A stretch of DNA of 64,000 bases from Valencia hispanica. Lineage: Eukaryota; Chordata; Actinopteri; Cyprinodontiformes; Valenciidae. The stretch covers positions 46,874,318-46,938,317 of the forward strand of contig OY747716.1 in assembly GCA_963556495.2 (NCBI GenBank), in the 5' to 3' direction. This document shows positions 35,110 through 46,400 of the stretch, piece by piece. Under the pieces are notes generated by a model that saw nothing but the letters and a program-made list of their open reading frames with translations, was not told the origin of the DNA and made no database searches. The position numbers and the translations under genes are program-made. Within the stretch, counting starts at the first letter, position 1, and each line of letters begins with the position of its first letter.

Positions 35110-35273
35110 GTGGATGGATGGATGGATGGATGGATGGATGGATGGATGGATGGATGGATGGGTGGATGGATGGGTGGATGGATGGGTGGATGGATGGGTG
35201 GATGGATGGATGGATGGATGGATGGATGGATGGATGGATGGATGGGTGGGTGGATGGATGGATGGATGGATGG
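35110..35273. repeat. (TGGA)n microsatellite with TGGG variants
   Basis: About 41 tetranucleotide units, mostly TGGA with periodic GGTG interruptions every second or third unit in the middle. All frames are open through it (WMDG-type peptides), which explains overlapping long ORFs of no biological meaning. It lies about 520 bp inside the DIP2 first intron. Confidence 0.95.
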
Positions 35274-35795
35274 GAGCCTCGGTGCGTCGATGCGGTGTCA
35301 CGCAGCGTCGCGTCTCACTGCAAAGCTATTATTAAACCCGACCCACACACACAGACAGTCAGGTAGGCCCGGCTGATTGTGTCAACATCTCAAGGTCACA
35401 CCACGGCTCTGGTTTTGGGTCAGAACCGGGAGAACAGCTCGCCGTTAAGCCCACAACCAGCACCGGCGCTGTGACAAAGAGCAGCGGGACGAACCCCGCA
35501 GCCCGATCCCGCTCTGCCCTCACCCTCCCCGGGCCTGCACGGAGCTGTCCAGGCCGGTTCCTCCTCCGGCTGACAAAACATCTGGATGGGAGGAGCGGGA
35601 GGAGGAGGAGGAGGATGAAGAGGGAGGGGGGGTGAAGGGCCGGATTCCGTTAGTAGTTCGACTCCCGGTGAGGATGGAGATGAGAGAAGGTGATAATGAT
35701 GAAGAGGAGGGACAGAAGGAGGAAGGAGAGAGAGAGAGGGGGGGGTTGCGCTTTTTTTCTTTCCTCTTCCCCCCATTTTCTAATTAATTCCTTAC

Positions 35796-35874
35796 CCTCT
35801 GACAGCTCCAGCTCCAGCTCCGCCAGCCGGGCTCGGATCTCCAACGGTATCGGGGACGCCTCGCGGTCCGCCAT
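35796..35874 (-). CDS. dip2c: DIP2 family protein, first coding exon (partial gene)
   Basis: The ATG at 35874 opens MADREASPIPLEIRARLAEL and then ELELSE, followed by a split Gly codon and a GTAAGG donor. Vertebrate DIP2A/B/C proteins begin with a short variable stretch and then LAELELELSEGDITQKGYEKK, so this is the first exon of a DIP2 gene ending in phase 1 within SEG. DIP2 proteins carry a DMAP1-binding domain and two AMP-binding-like domains and act in neuronal development. The MADRE start and neighbouring LARP4-like gene favour DIP2C, with DIP2B the alternative. No second exon was found in the left 35.8 kb, consistent with the very long first introns of DIP2 genes. Confidence 0.75.
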
Positions 35875-36300
35875 TCGGCTGGTACCGAAGTAAACAGGTC
35901 TCCGGCGTAAAAAAAAAAAAAAAAAAAAAAGCTACCTCCGCCGCCGCTTTCCTGCCTCCTCCTCCCGGGTCGGCTCGGGAACGGGAAGTGGCAGAGCGCT
36001 TCTCCTTCTCCTCGGCGGCCCCTCCTCAGCGGAGGCGCGTAAAGACAGCGAGGCGTCGGGGTAGAACAAAGAGGATAAATCTGGGTCTGGTTCTAACGGG
36101 GGCCCGCCATGTTTGCCCGCGTCCTTGGCTCGGTGAAGACCCCACGGAATGGTTCGGTCCGGTTCTCCTCTCTGCCGCTGCAGAGGTTCTGCTGCTGCCT
36201 GGCGGTTGTGATGAGGAGGATGAGGAGCAGGCTCGCGCAGCACCGCACTCTCAGCCGTTTGAAGCTGGCTGCTGTCACGTGACAATACGGAGTTTTAAAA
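35875..36300 (-). promoter_or_regulatory. GC-rich promoter/5' UTR region of the DIP2-like gene
   Basis: CpG-rich sequence immediately upstream of the DIP2 start codon, with GCCGCCGC-type and CCTCCTCC blocks, flanked by AT-rich DNA beyond 36360. A 21-base A run lies at 35911-35931 and a 12-base A run at 36298-36309. A 117-codon upstream frame (35932-36285, minus) is present but is probably a GC-content artefact or uORF. TATA and the exact start site were not identified. Confidence 0.6.
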
Positions 36301-36339
36301 AAAAAAAAGAAAAGAGAGAGTGAGAGAGGCGGTGACACT

Positions 36340-37386
36340 CATCACCTGCAGGGGGCGCAGCGAACAACCACACCTGACTGAAATATGAGATCACAATATT
36401 ACATTTATGAATAAAAGCAATATTTTAAATGAAAACTGTTTTTAATGAATTCTTGTATTATATAATTTGCAACAAAATCTTCACTTTCGGATCTTTAAAA
36501 AAGTTTTTAAAAACTATTCTGTTTTATAGAAGATATTTTATACATATGTATTTTTAACGACAGATAATATAAGTAGTCATTCTTGTAGTATCACATCATC
36601 AGTTAGAGCATAAAATACCTGTTTGCTGTTATATTTTTTCATTTCTAAGTTACCCAATACTTAACATAATTTTAAACAAACGTTTACATGTTTTTAGTAG
36701 GGATGTACAGATGTTAAAAATTTGGGCCAATATCAATATTTGCAGACAATCCTGCACTTTAATGACCAACCCCCTAATATTTACTTCCATAACATAGAAA
36801 TAAATATCGGTAATCAATATTGGCATATTTTCACATATTCGACCGATACACGTATGAAAAAAATGACAAAAATCCGTTCGTTGTGTATGTTAATACCAAT
36901 ATATTGTGTCTCTGTAGTTTTTACTTAATTGTATTCTTGCTTACTTAAAAAAAAAAGTAAACATGTTTATTGATTTTGTGAAAAAATATTTCTTTAAAAA
37001 TGATAATACAATAAAATGAAAGTTTTAACATTTTTATTTTCTAATATTTATATATATATATATATATATATAAAACACTATATATATAACACTTTTTAAA
37101 TAATTTATTTCTTAGAGATATATTTTACATATAATATAACGTTATTCTAATGGTACTATATATTAGATATTTTAAAACAAAATGCATGGTGATTGTATTA
37201 TCAAGTCTGCATCAAGTTTAATTGAGTTAGACTATTTAAATTCCATTTTATTAATTTCCTTTGTTAAAAACAACTTTCATTGTTAAATTCTGTTAAAAAA
37301 ATGTTGCTGTCTAGACTTGAAGAATTGTAATTTTTCTCATGTCTCCTTCAAAAAATGTAATTTCACACAAACTAATGCATTCAAAA
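36340..37386. other. AT-rich intergenic stretch
   Basis: No gene is seen. It includes an AGGGATGTACAGATG start near 36700 with TATCGGTAATCAATATTGG text (likely a MITE) and a (TA)n run at about 37049-37072. Confidence 0.45.
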
Positions 37387-37388
37387 TA

Positions 37389-38617
37389 AACTCAGCAAAA
37401 AAAGAAACGTCCTCTGACTTTCAACTGTTTTTACTTTCAGTAAACTGAATGTGTGTAAATATTAGTATGAACACTAAAAGAGTCAACACCATGAGACATA
37501 AACTAAAAATGTTTCACAGACATGTGACTAACAGAAATAGAATAATGTGTCCTTGAATGAAGGGAGGCTCAAAATCAAAAGTACCAGTCAGTATCTGGTG
37601 TGGCCACCAGCTGCTTGAAGTACTGCAGTGCATCTCCTCCTCATGGACCAGATTTGTCAGTTCTTGCTGTGAGATGTTACCCCACTCTTCCACCAAGGCA
37701 CTTGCAAGTTCCTGGACATTTGTGGGGGGAATGGCCCTAGCCCTCACCCTGCGATCCAACAGGTCCCAGACGTGCTCAATGGGATTGAGATCCGGGCTCT
37801 TCGCTGGCCATGGCAGAACACTGACATTGCTGTCATGCAGAAACTCACGCACAGAACGAGCAGTATGGCTGGTGGCATTGTCCTGCTAGAGGATCATGTC
37901 CGGATGAGCATGCATAAAGGGTACCACATGAGGGAGGAGGATGTCTTCCCTGTACCGCAAGGCATTGAGATTGCCTGCAATGACAACAAGCTAAGTCCGA
38001 TGGTGATGTGATATACCGCCCCAGACCATGACGGACCCCCCACCTCCAAATCGATCCCGCTCCAGGGTACAGGCCTCGGTGTAACGCTCATTCCTTCCAC
38101 GATAAACACGAATCCGTTGTTGCTGGTGATGTGTGGTAAGGACCTGCCTTACAACAGGCCTACAACCCCTCAGTCCAGCCTCTCTCAGCCTATTGCGGAC
38201 AGTCTGAGCACTGATGGAGGGATTGTGTGTTCCTGGTGTGACTCGGGCAGTTGTTGTGGCCATCCTGTACCTGTCACGCAGGTGTGATATTCGGATGTAC
38301 CGATCCTGTGCAGGTGTTGTTACACGTGGTGTTCCACTGCGAGGATGATCAGCTGTCCTTGTCCTGTAGACAAGTCTCTTTAGTGTCCTGCGTTTTTAGA
38401 ACTGTGACCTTAAATGCCTACTTTCTGTAAGCTGTTAAGGTCTTAACGACCATTCCACAGGTGCATGTTAACTAATTCATTATGGTTAATTGAACATGCA
38501 TGGAAAACATTGTTTAAACCCTTTACAATGAACATCTGTAAAGTTATTTGGATTTTTACAACATTATGGTTGAAATATGCAGTCCTGAAAAAGGGACGTT
38601 TCTTTTTTGGCTGAGTT
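37389..38617 (-). mobile_element. Tc1-like transposon, internally deleted, TA-flanked
   Basis: The ends mirror each other as AACTCAGC(A/C)AAAAAAGAAA followed by CGTCC, with TA at 37387-37388 and 38618-38619. The interior is very close to a widespread fish/salmonid Tc1 family as I remember it. It is about 1.2 kb, shorter than the roughly 1.6 kb of full copies, and lacks the N-terminal HTH segment and part of the catalytic core. Confidence 0.9.
37580..38395 (-). pseudogene. Tc1 transposase, deleted and frameshifted
   Basis: Reading from 38395 downward: RSGTPRVTTPAQDRYIR, then MATTTARVTPGTHNPSISAQ and NERYTEACTLERDRFGGGGS, VMVWGGISHHH. The frame then shifts, and a third segment reads PAKSPDLNPIEHVWDLLDRR with the catalytic Glu. 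The joint TTHHQQQRIRVYRGRNERY skips the stretch that normally holds the first catalytic Asp. The first helix-turn-helix is missing upstream of the RTRTADHPRSG text. The copy is non-functional. Confidence 0.88.
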
Positions 38618-38857
38618 TATATAAAGGGTGTCTTGTCAAATGAAATTAAAAGAAAAAGGCGAACAGAATGTAGAAACCAAGACGTAGCGTCCCAAGCTGC
38701 TCTGAGGACAGAAGTGATCCATGATGCTTTCTTTATTTCATTTTTAGCTGATATTTTGATTATTTTGCCCTGTGATGTCAAACATTTTAAAGAGTTCCTA
38801 TTTGCAGGTGATCCACTCCAAAGTGAACGTTATCAACCAAACGTGAATATGGTTAGT

Positions 38858-39214
38858 AGGGACGTAAGAAAATATCGATACACCAATTTATCGCAATGTT
38901 TTATGTCACAAAATTTTATCATTATTCAAAAGCAATGTATAGATTTGCATTTTAGAATTGGAATGGAACCATTAATGACAGCCATTTTGGTAGTAAAATT
39001 AAAAATAACTGGTAGTTTGTGGCTGTTTTCACCTTCTTTGTTCCAGTGGATCAACTAGATCTAGTAATAAAACAGGTTTAAATAGTGTTTAGAATGCTGT
39101 GAGCTTTTCTACGGTTAAATTCAGTTTAAAAAATCAGAATATATATATATAGTCTGACTCAGTATCGCAATGTATCGTATCGTATCACTAGATTTTTACC
39201 AACACACATCCCTA
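38858..39214 (-). repeat. Dispersed repeat family A, copy 5
   Basis: Begins AGGGACGTAAGAAAATATCG and ends CCAACACACATCCCTAG. It carries the diagnostic block TCAACTAGATCTAGTAATAA. Reverse orientation relative to 5395. Confidence 0.65.
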
Positions 39215-39904
39215 GTTAATAAGTAATTTAGCTGATCATTTGAACCTCATTTTTTCCAGCTAAAGGGCAGAAAACAAAGGTTTCTATTCATCACACATTA
39301 TTGCCGTCACCATGTCTGACCCGAGATGACCTCCGGCTGAAACGGGGAGATGAATTAAAACGTGTTCAGTCTGAGCTGAGTCTGTGACCCATTTTCATTA
39401 GCGAAGATTTATGAACCCTGCCAGAAAAAACAGCAAGCTTCCTGCATTTTAAAACTTTCCTTTTATTTGATGTGTGAAGCTAAAGAAATGTGAACACACC
39501 TCTGTAGTGAGATGTTCCTGAGAGAAACCGAGGAAGAACGGCAGCATTTGTTAAAGAAGCAAAGCGTAGAGGTTCTGATTTAGATCATAATTGGTCAATC
39601 AGTTCCTCGTTTTAATGATGGTTGTGTTGTGATTATGGTTTAAGTTGAGTCCAGACAGATTAAGGGATGAATCCTAGAGTCATCGGTTATATTTCAGTGA
39701 AGTGTGATGAAATGAGCCGAGTGTGTCTGTCACACTGCAGATCATTTCATTTGTATGCTTCATCCAATTCATTAGGCTGCTGGTAAACAAATGTTGAAGC
39801 CAAACAATGTAATTAGAGTTGTAACGCAGCTCTACTGCCACCTGCTGGTGAGGAGAAAGAAATAAAGGACTTGGAGATTCAACACCTCGCTTCTAAAGGC
39901 ACTT

Positions 39905-40401
39905 CTTTAATTTATATTTGTTCAGAGTTCTGTAGATCCAGTCACAGCGGTGCCAACGTTACATTTAATCCTCGCATCAGAAAACAACGTTTGGTTCTTT
40001 ACAATCAAAGAAAAGAAAACATTTCAAGTTGAATCAGTTTGTGGACGCTCAGTGTGTCAAACATGTACAAAACACAGCAAGTTAAATAAAACTTCAGCTG
40101 CTGAAACAGGCCAGTTCAACACAAATAAAACTGAATCTCTGTTTAAAATGAAAGAAATCAGCCAAAGCAAAGAACAAGAGCTGACACTCAGAGCTTTCAG
40201 TGGGAAATGTACAGGAAGGCTTTACAGCTCTCTACAGAATAAATCAGAGCCTGGCTCTGAGCCCAACAACAAAATATTTACAGATTATTTTCAGTTTAAA
40301 GCTTCAATCCAGTGGGGGGAGTTTTTATAGTTGTACGATTAAAAATCGGGAGCTTGTAAAGGTTGTTTCAGCTCAGACTGTCTGCCATCATTCTGATGTC
40401 C
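39905..40401 (-). other. Probable 3' UTR of the LARP4-like gene
   Basis: Unique, non-repetitive sequence directly after the stop codon at 40402-40404. A TTTAAT on the plus strand near 39906 gives ATTAAA, a variant poly(A) signal, on the transcript strand, so a UTR of about 0.5 kb is plausible. The true end is not determined. Confidence 0.4.
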
Positions 40402-43400
40402 TCACAGCGGCAGCAGAGCATGATCGGACGCCTGGCGCTTCGCTGAGGGGGCGGGATCAGCCAGCGGCGCTGCCTCATTGGACGACGCCCTCTGGCAGAT
40501 CTCAGCATAGCTCAGCTTCTTCAGCTCCTGTATGGATCATAGAACCGGACCGTGTTATTCTTCATATTCTGACCTATGTTTCACATAGTTATTCATGTAC
40601 CTTTGATATTTAAAGAGACCGTCCACGGTTTGTTTAACAACTAATGGATAGAGTTAAAATCCAGCTGAGGTTTTCCACAAGCATAGAACACAAAGTTGTA
40701 ATAAAGAATAAAAAAAGTGGTTGGATTGATGACATCACAACAGGCACTAAACTGGACCTGAGAGCTGGGATTAAAACCAGAGAGGACAGAAGACAGATCA
40801 ACACTTCTAAAGGAGGAATAGAAGTTAAAATGTGAATAAAGTGAAAAATAACACCAACGCAAGTTAACATATAAGAAAAACTCAGTTTCCTTATACCTTC
40901 TGAGATGCCATCAGAGGCAGGTGTTGCAGGGAGCTTTTTTTAAATAAAGAAAATAGATTTGATCTTGATTAAAGAAACAAAGAGAAAATCTAACCGTGAC
41001 ATGTTGGTCTCTAAGGTCGTTTTCACACCTGACAGTGAACGGTAAACTCTGTTCGATTGGCGACCAAAATTACAACATTGTTGCTTTTTTCTTAGTTGGA
41101 GCGATTCGGTTGTCAAACCAGCCAAAGCTTTTGAGCAACATGTTAACCTCCTGGCCTGTGGTGGCGCTGCACCAAGAAGCACTGAACACAGGGACACTTC
41201 CTGTTCCGTGAAACGTAAACAAACATGGAGCGGCTTTAGGATCGCTCTGTTGTCTTTGGCTAATGTTCCAGATAAAAACGTTGCAGCGATGAGCTCAGCA
41301 TGAGCAGCGGACGGCAGAGTTGTTGTTGCACGGTCGTTTTGGTTTTGTTTTACCCAGAATGCCCTGCCCTATATTCCAGTTCCTGCTTTCCCAGCGCCTC
41401 TTGAAGATGCCGGGCCATAAAAAATGTGAGTTATATTAAATACTAACAGCTGAAAAAGTGTTCACAGTCCAGTGTTTGTATTCAGAGATCAATGCTGACC
41501 CAGAGGATGTGCACTTCTGTTTTCTTGCCTGTTAAAAGTCTTGATGTGGCTTTTAATTGGATATGTATTTCTAAGGAGACCACCCAGCAGATGGAGCGTC
41601 CTGATTGGCACATGGAAGCTGGAGGACGGGGTTGGGGAACCGGCCTGGAGCCTCCATGTTCACCTCTTTAACCTCAGATCTGTGGCGTTCTCCAGGAGGA
41701 AGCCCGGTTCTACAGGCAGCGCTGGAGGAGTCCAGGAAAAAAAAAAACTCTCCTTATGGGTCCCTGTTTTTGATGATTTCCCTGGACTGAATCAGTTTCT
41801 GTTTGACGTGATGACGACCTGTGGGAAGGTCAACCCTGGTTTGGTCAGTTTTATCTCTTTAAATCAGGGACACTGATCAACGCAGAAAGTAAAGTCAAAT
41901 ATATGAAGCAAATGTTCTTCTTCTGGTTCTTGGACAGGTTGATCGTCTCTCTTAAATAAAAGCTTTCAATGTTTTAATGTTGAAGTAATCAGTGTTCTCT
42001 CTCTACCGTTCTGAGGCTACAACAGTAAAGCTTTGTTTGTTTTTTTCATGTTGTACTGAACCCAGATGAGCTCCAAACCAGAGGGACCGGCTGAAACGTG
42101 ACGTAGGACGACCACTACTCTCTAAAAATCTTCCAAAGTGACCCAGAAATGTACCTGCCTCTGGGTGATCACGGCTTATAAAGCATGAATCAGGAAGATT
42201 TCTTACTGCTGCTGGTTCCTGTGGGAGCTGAGCTGGTTTGTCGTCGGTGCTCGTCTCTCCACCGTCCCTCTCTGTCCTGCAGACAACAACATGCGTGTCA
42301 AACTTTCACTCAGAGCAGCAAACGTTGAAGACAGGAGCAGCTGCTGGGTACTTACAGCATGGAGTCCGACTGAGGCTCCGGGGGAGGAGGTGATGAAGAT
42401 GATGAGGATGATGTGTTCGAGCTGCTGCTTTTAGTCGGACTCTGAGCATTCAGACGCATGAAACACTGAACAGCCTGGTAAACTGATTCAGGTGTGTGTG
42501 TGTGTGTGTGTGTTACCTTGCCGTTAGCTGCAGGTATGGTCGCCGTGGCAACATTAGCAGTAGAAAGTGGAGGGAAGCTGGACAGGCTGAGCTCCAGAGG
42601 AGAAGGTGGGTGGGGCTGATGAGGAGGAGACAGAGTGGGGGTGGGTTAACTTTCCCACAAACACACACCCTGAGCAGCGACTCAGCACTTCTACGGTGAG
42701 TTTTCTTACATCATGCTTCAGTCGGGTTCCTTCCCAGGACTTGGCCGACTCTCTCCTCCTCTGGCTGAAGGTTCCTCTCCTGCTGTCGCTCAGACACAAA
42801 CACACAAACACAGATTTCACCGCTTTCCTGTGATGTTGCAGTTCATTTGCTTTGTGCACTGCAGACATATTCACAGGTTTTGTTGCCTCAAACATTGCGG
42901 TGTTTTGTTTTTTTGGACATTAAGACAGAAAAACACAAAGTAGTGATAAACTGTGAAGGAGAGGGAAAATGATACAAGGTCTTCAACCATGAATCTGAAA
43001 AGTGTGGTGTGCATTTGTATTTAGGCCCCTCTGAGTAGAACCACCTTTCTCTACAATTACAGCTGTAAGAGTTTTCTGGTTCATCTCTATGAGCCTGAAA
43101 TGTCTGGATGCCGTCTTCACTGCTTGCCACCACTATAAACACGGCTCAGCCTGCAGGACAACTCGTCTAATTCTGCTCTTTCAGGACCTCTTATGGCTTC
43201 CTTCTGGCCAGTCGTCCATAAATGACAGATGAAATGACTGATAGATCCTCCCACCTGAGCACATATTAATGCTCAGCATCAATGCTCTCCTGTGACGTCT
43301 GTTGGAAAATGGTTGCTCTGGATTTTATTCAGGAGTATCATGATAAAAGGGAGCTGAATAAAAATGTGTCACACAGATTTCTGTCAAAATTAACGCGTTA

Positions 43401-46400
43401 ACGCAGATTAATTAATTCGTGGAATTAACCCAATTCATTTTTTAACGCATGCACAGAATGACCCGCCCTGTTTATCCCACAATTCAACCCGCGCTGCTTT
43501 CAGTTCTCGCTCGTCACGGAAACAACATGGCTGACCCAAACTGCATCCACCGTTCCATGTGAACGTCTCTTCTCAGTCGCGGTCCACGTCCCTCCCTGCT
43601 CTGCTGCGTATGTAGTAGCAGAAAGAGACGCGATCATGTCTTGTCCTGTTGGTCGCTTTGATAAAAACAACAACTTAACTGTAGAAAAACTGTCACAGCA
43701 TTCTAAACTCTCCAACCTGTTTCATACTTTAACACATCCAGTTTTATTACTAGATCTAGTTGATCCACTGGAACGAAGAAGGTGAAAACAGCCACAAACT
43801 ACCAGTTATACTTTTATATTTACTACAAAATTGACTGTCGTCATTAATATTTCCATTCAAATCCTAAAATTTTTTTAAATAGATTTTTTTGAATATCAAT
43901 ACAATATTGGGAAATATAATATTGCGTTATATCCGTTTATCGATATTTTCTTACATCCCTAATAGCTAACCAACACTGCAGCTGCAAGATAACTGCTAAT
44001 AATAACAGTGGGAACCAGGGAGGAATGTAAAGGTTCCGTGTCAAATTCAGAACAATTTAATTCATCAATATTTTATTGACCCCAGAGAGAAATTAAGTTT
44101 TGTTGTAGCTCATACTGTTTAATTCTTCAGAGAGTTGTAGTAGAACTGGATGGCTGTAGGCAGGAAGGATCTCCTGTAGCAGTCTGTGTTGCAGCGAAAC
44201 TGAGAAGCCTCTGACTGAAGACACACTGCTGTTGTAAGATAGTCCCATGAAGACGATTCTCAGGGTTGAGCAAAATTAATAAGAAACGTTCATCTTTACA
44301 TCCAGTAAATATTAACCAGTTAGGTTGGCGTAGTAACTGGCTAAAAGATGAACAGATTAAAAAGACAAAATGTGTAAATGTGATTGTGGAGTTCAAAACA
44401 AAAGCTCTATGGATCTATATTGTATTTCCTTAAAAAAAGAACAACAGCTTCCTGTTTTGTTCTTTATTTACACAGAAAATTTTACTTTTTCAGTCATATT
44501 TAGGAATGTTAGTTAATCATGATTAATTCACAACTACCCTGTGATTAATCAGATTACAATTTTTAATTGTTTGACAGCCCTAGTATAAACCATTGATCAT
44601 TGTCCTTCTATTTCAGTCGTGCACTACTTTGTGTTGGTTTATCACATAAAATCCAAATAAATACTAGGGGTGTAACGGTACACAAACATCACGGTTCAGT
44701 AAGAGCCGGGCGCGAGCTAACAGAGCGGCCAGAGGAAAGAGTTTACACTTTACAGTGAGTGTGTGTGGGATTTAAACGCATCAAATTACTGTTCGCTCAC
44801 ATAAATATGTGCGCTCAGATCGCTCTCCCTACAAAAATATTACGCCATCTATCGGAGCTTTCAGGTTCTCAGCAGCTCGCCGTCACGGAGCTGTGACTCT
44901 CCGGCTTTAAGGACGCATGAGAATAGCAGCCAGTGAAGAGGTCGGAGGTCAAGCCGAACTTTCACCTGCTGCTGAGGTTGGGTTTGTAATGAGCCAGAAT
45001 GGAGGTGGGAGGTGCTTCTTATGGCAACAATGGCCTGCATGTTTTAGATGTTTCCCTGCTGTAACGCGCCTGATTGCAGTTTGGCAAAAGCCTGTTAACC
45101 GACTATCAATTGAAATCAGGCGAAACATCTAAAACATGCAGGACAACACTGGGTTAAACCATGTTGACTGTGATTGTCAGGAGCACAAAGAGAGAGAAAA
45201 AGATGCTGCGTTACCCTCCGCGGTCAGAAGAGGTCATCAGAAGCTGCTTGTTGGTCTCTGTTCGACCCCCCCGGCTCTGTCGACGCAGGCCCCCCCTCAG
45301 CCGGCCTCGTCCGGCCTTCGGGGAGGGAGAAGAGTGCTGATCTGCGGACGGCTGCTCCGATGGACGAGAAAGGTCCATGTGGTGGGTCTGCCAGCGATCC
45401 CCACAGTTCAGCAGCCTGGAGCCTCTCCTGCAGGTTAGAGAGCAGAAACACGCTGACCTGAGTGTACTAAGGACCGACGGCTGCAGGACGGTGGAGGTAC
45501 CTCTGCCTGTGCGCTGCGGGCGGTTTGACGGTAGAAGAAGCTGCAAATTCGTTCATCAAGTTGTTCATCAGTAGCTCCGACTGCAGGCAGACACAGTTTA
45601 ATCACACAGTTAATGGCCAGTGATACTAAGCAGGACAGCAGCGAGCCACAAACACAAAGGTCCAGATCACCTCAGAACTGTCCTGATTTCCGGCTGCAGC
45701 GGCGCTCCACGCCTCGCTGCTCGGCTCAAACATCCGCTGAGGGAGGCATGATGGGTCGAACGCAGTCGGGGGGAAGTAGGAGCTGTACCGCCCGCTGCAC
45801 CGGTCCAGGTCCAGCTCAACGGGTGTGTATCCGTTTTTAGGGCCGTAGGAGGCGGTGGCCATGGTCTTAGCTTTTATCCGGGCCATGATGGGCTTCCCCT
45901 TAAAGACCCGGATCTCCTCTCTGAGGTACCTGTAGGCCTGGAGGAGCGTTTAAAACATTCAGCTGCAGTCAAAGAAAACAGTCCTGGTGGGTGGAGGAGA
46001 ACCAGTTGGAACATCCAGCTGGAGGTATTATGGGATGGTTTAGGGTTCAGCTCCATCTGACCAGCATGTTTTTAATGCTTCTTTGGTCCAACACAGCTTG
46101 GTTCATATGAACTTCTGCAGAGACCTGATCATGAACCAGGTGAAGATCTAAAACATGCAGGACACCAGCTCTAGAGGACTGTTTGAGCTCAACACTCCTG
46201 GCTTAGAGCAAAGCTCATGTGTTAGAATGGCCTAGTCAAAGTCCAGGTTTACATCCAATCCTGAATATGTGGTGAGGAAGAGTGGGCCAACACTCAAACA
46301 TAAAGTCTTTCTTTTGCAGTTATAAAGTATAAACTAGGGATAGCCAATGTAGACCGATTATATCAATTGATCAAGTTTTTCTAGCCATGAAGTTTGAATT

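Noticed and set aside
34824..35376. Overlapping ORFs of 86-180 codons with WMDG or HPSI repeats
   Set aside because: They are generated by the (TGGA)n microsatellite, which is open in all frames; no host motif.
35932..36285. 117-codon minus-strand ORF before the DIP2 start
   Set aside because: GC-rich 5' region, low-complexity R/P/E peptide, ends just upstream of the real start; at most a uORF.
40940..41211. Open frames of 71-85 codons
   Set aside because: No domain, no splice support, and TTTTCACACC-type repeat text nearby.
42606..42943. Plus-strand ORFs of about 75 codons
   Set aside because: Antisense shadows of LARP4-like exons on the minus strand.
45211..45546. 111-codon ORF read as a separate gene
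   Set aside because: It spans two LARP4-like exons and the intron between them; exon phases show it is part of the larger gene.
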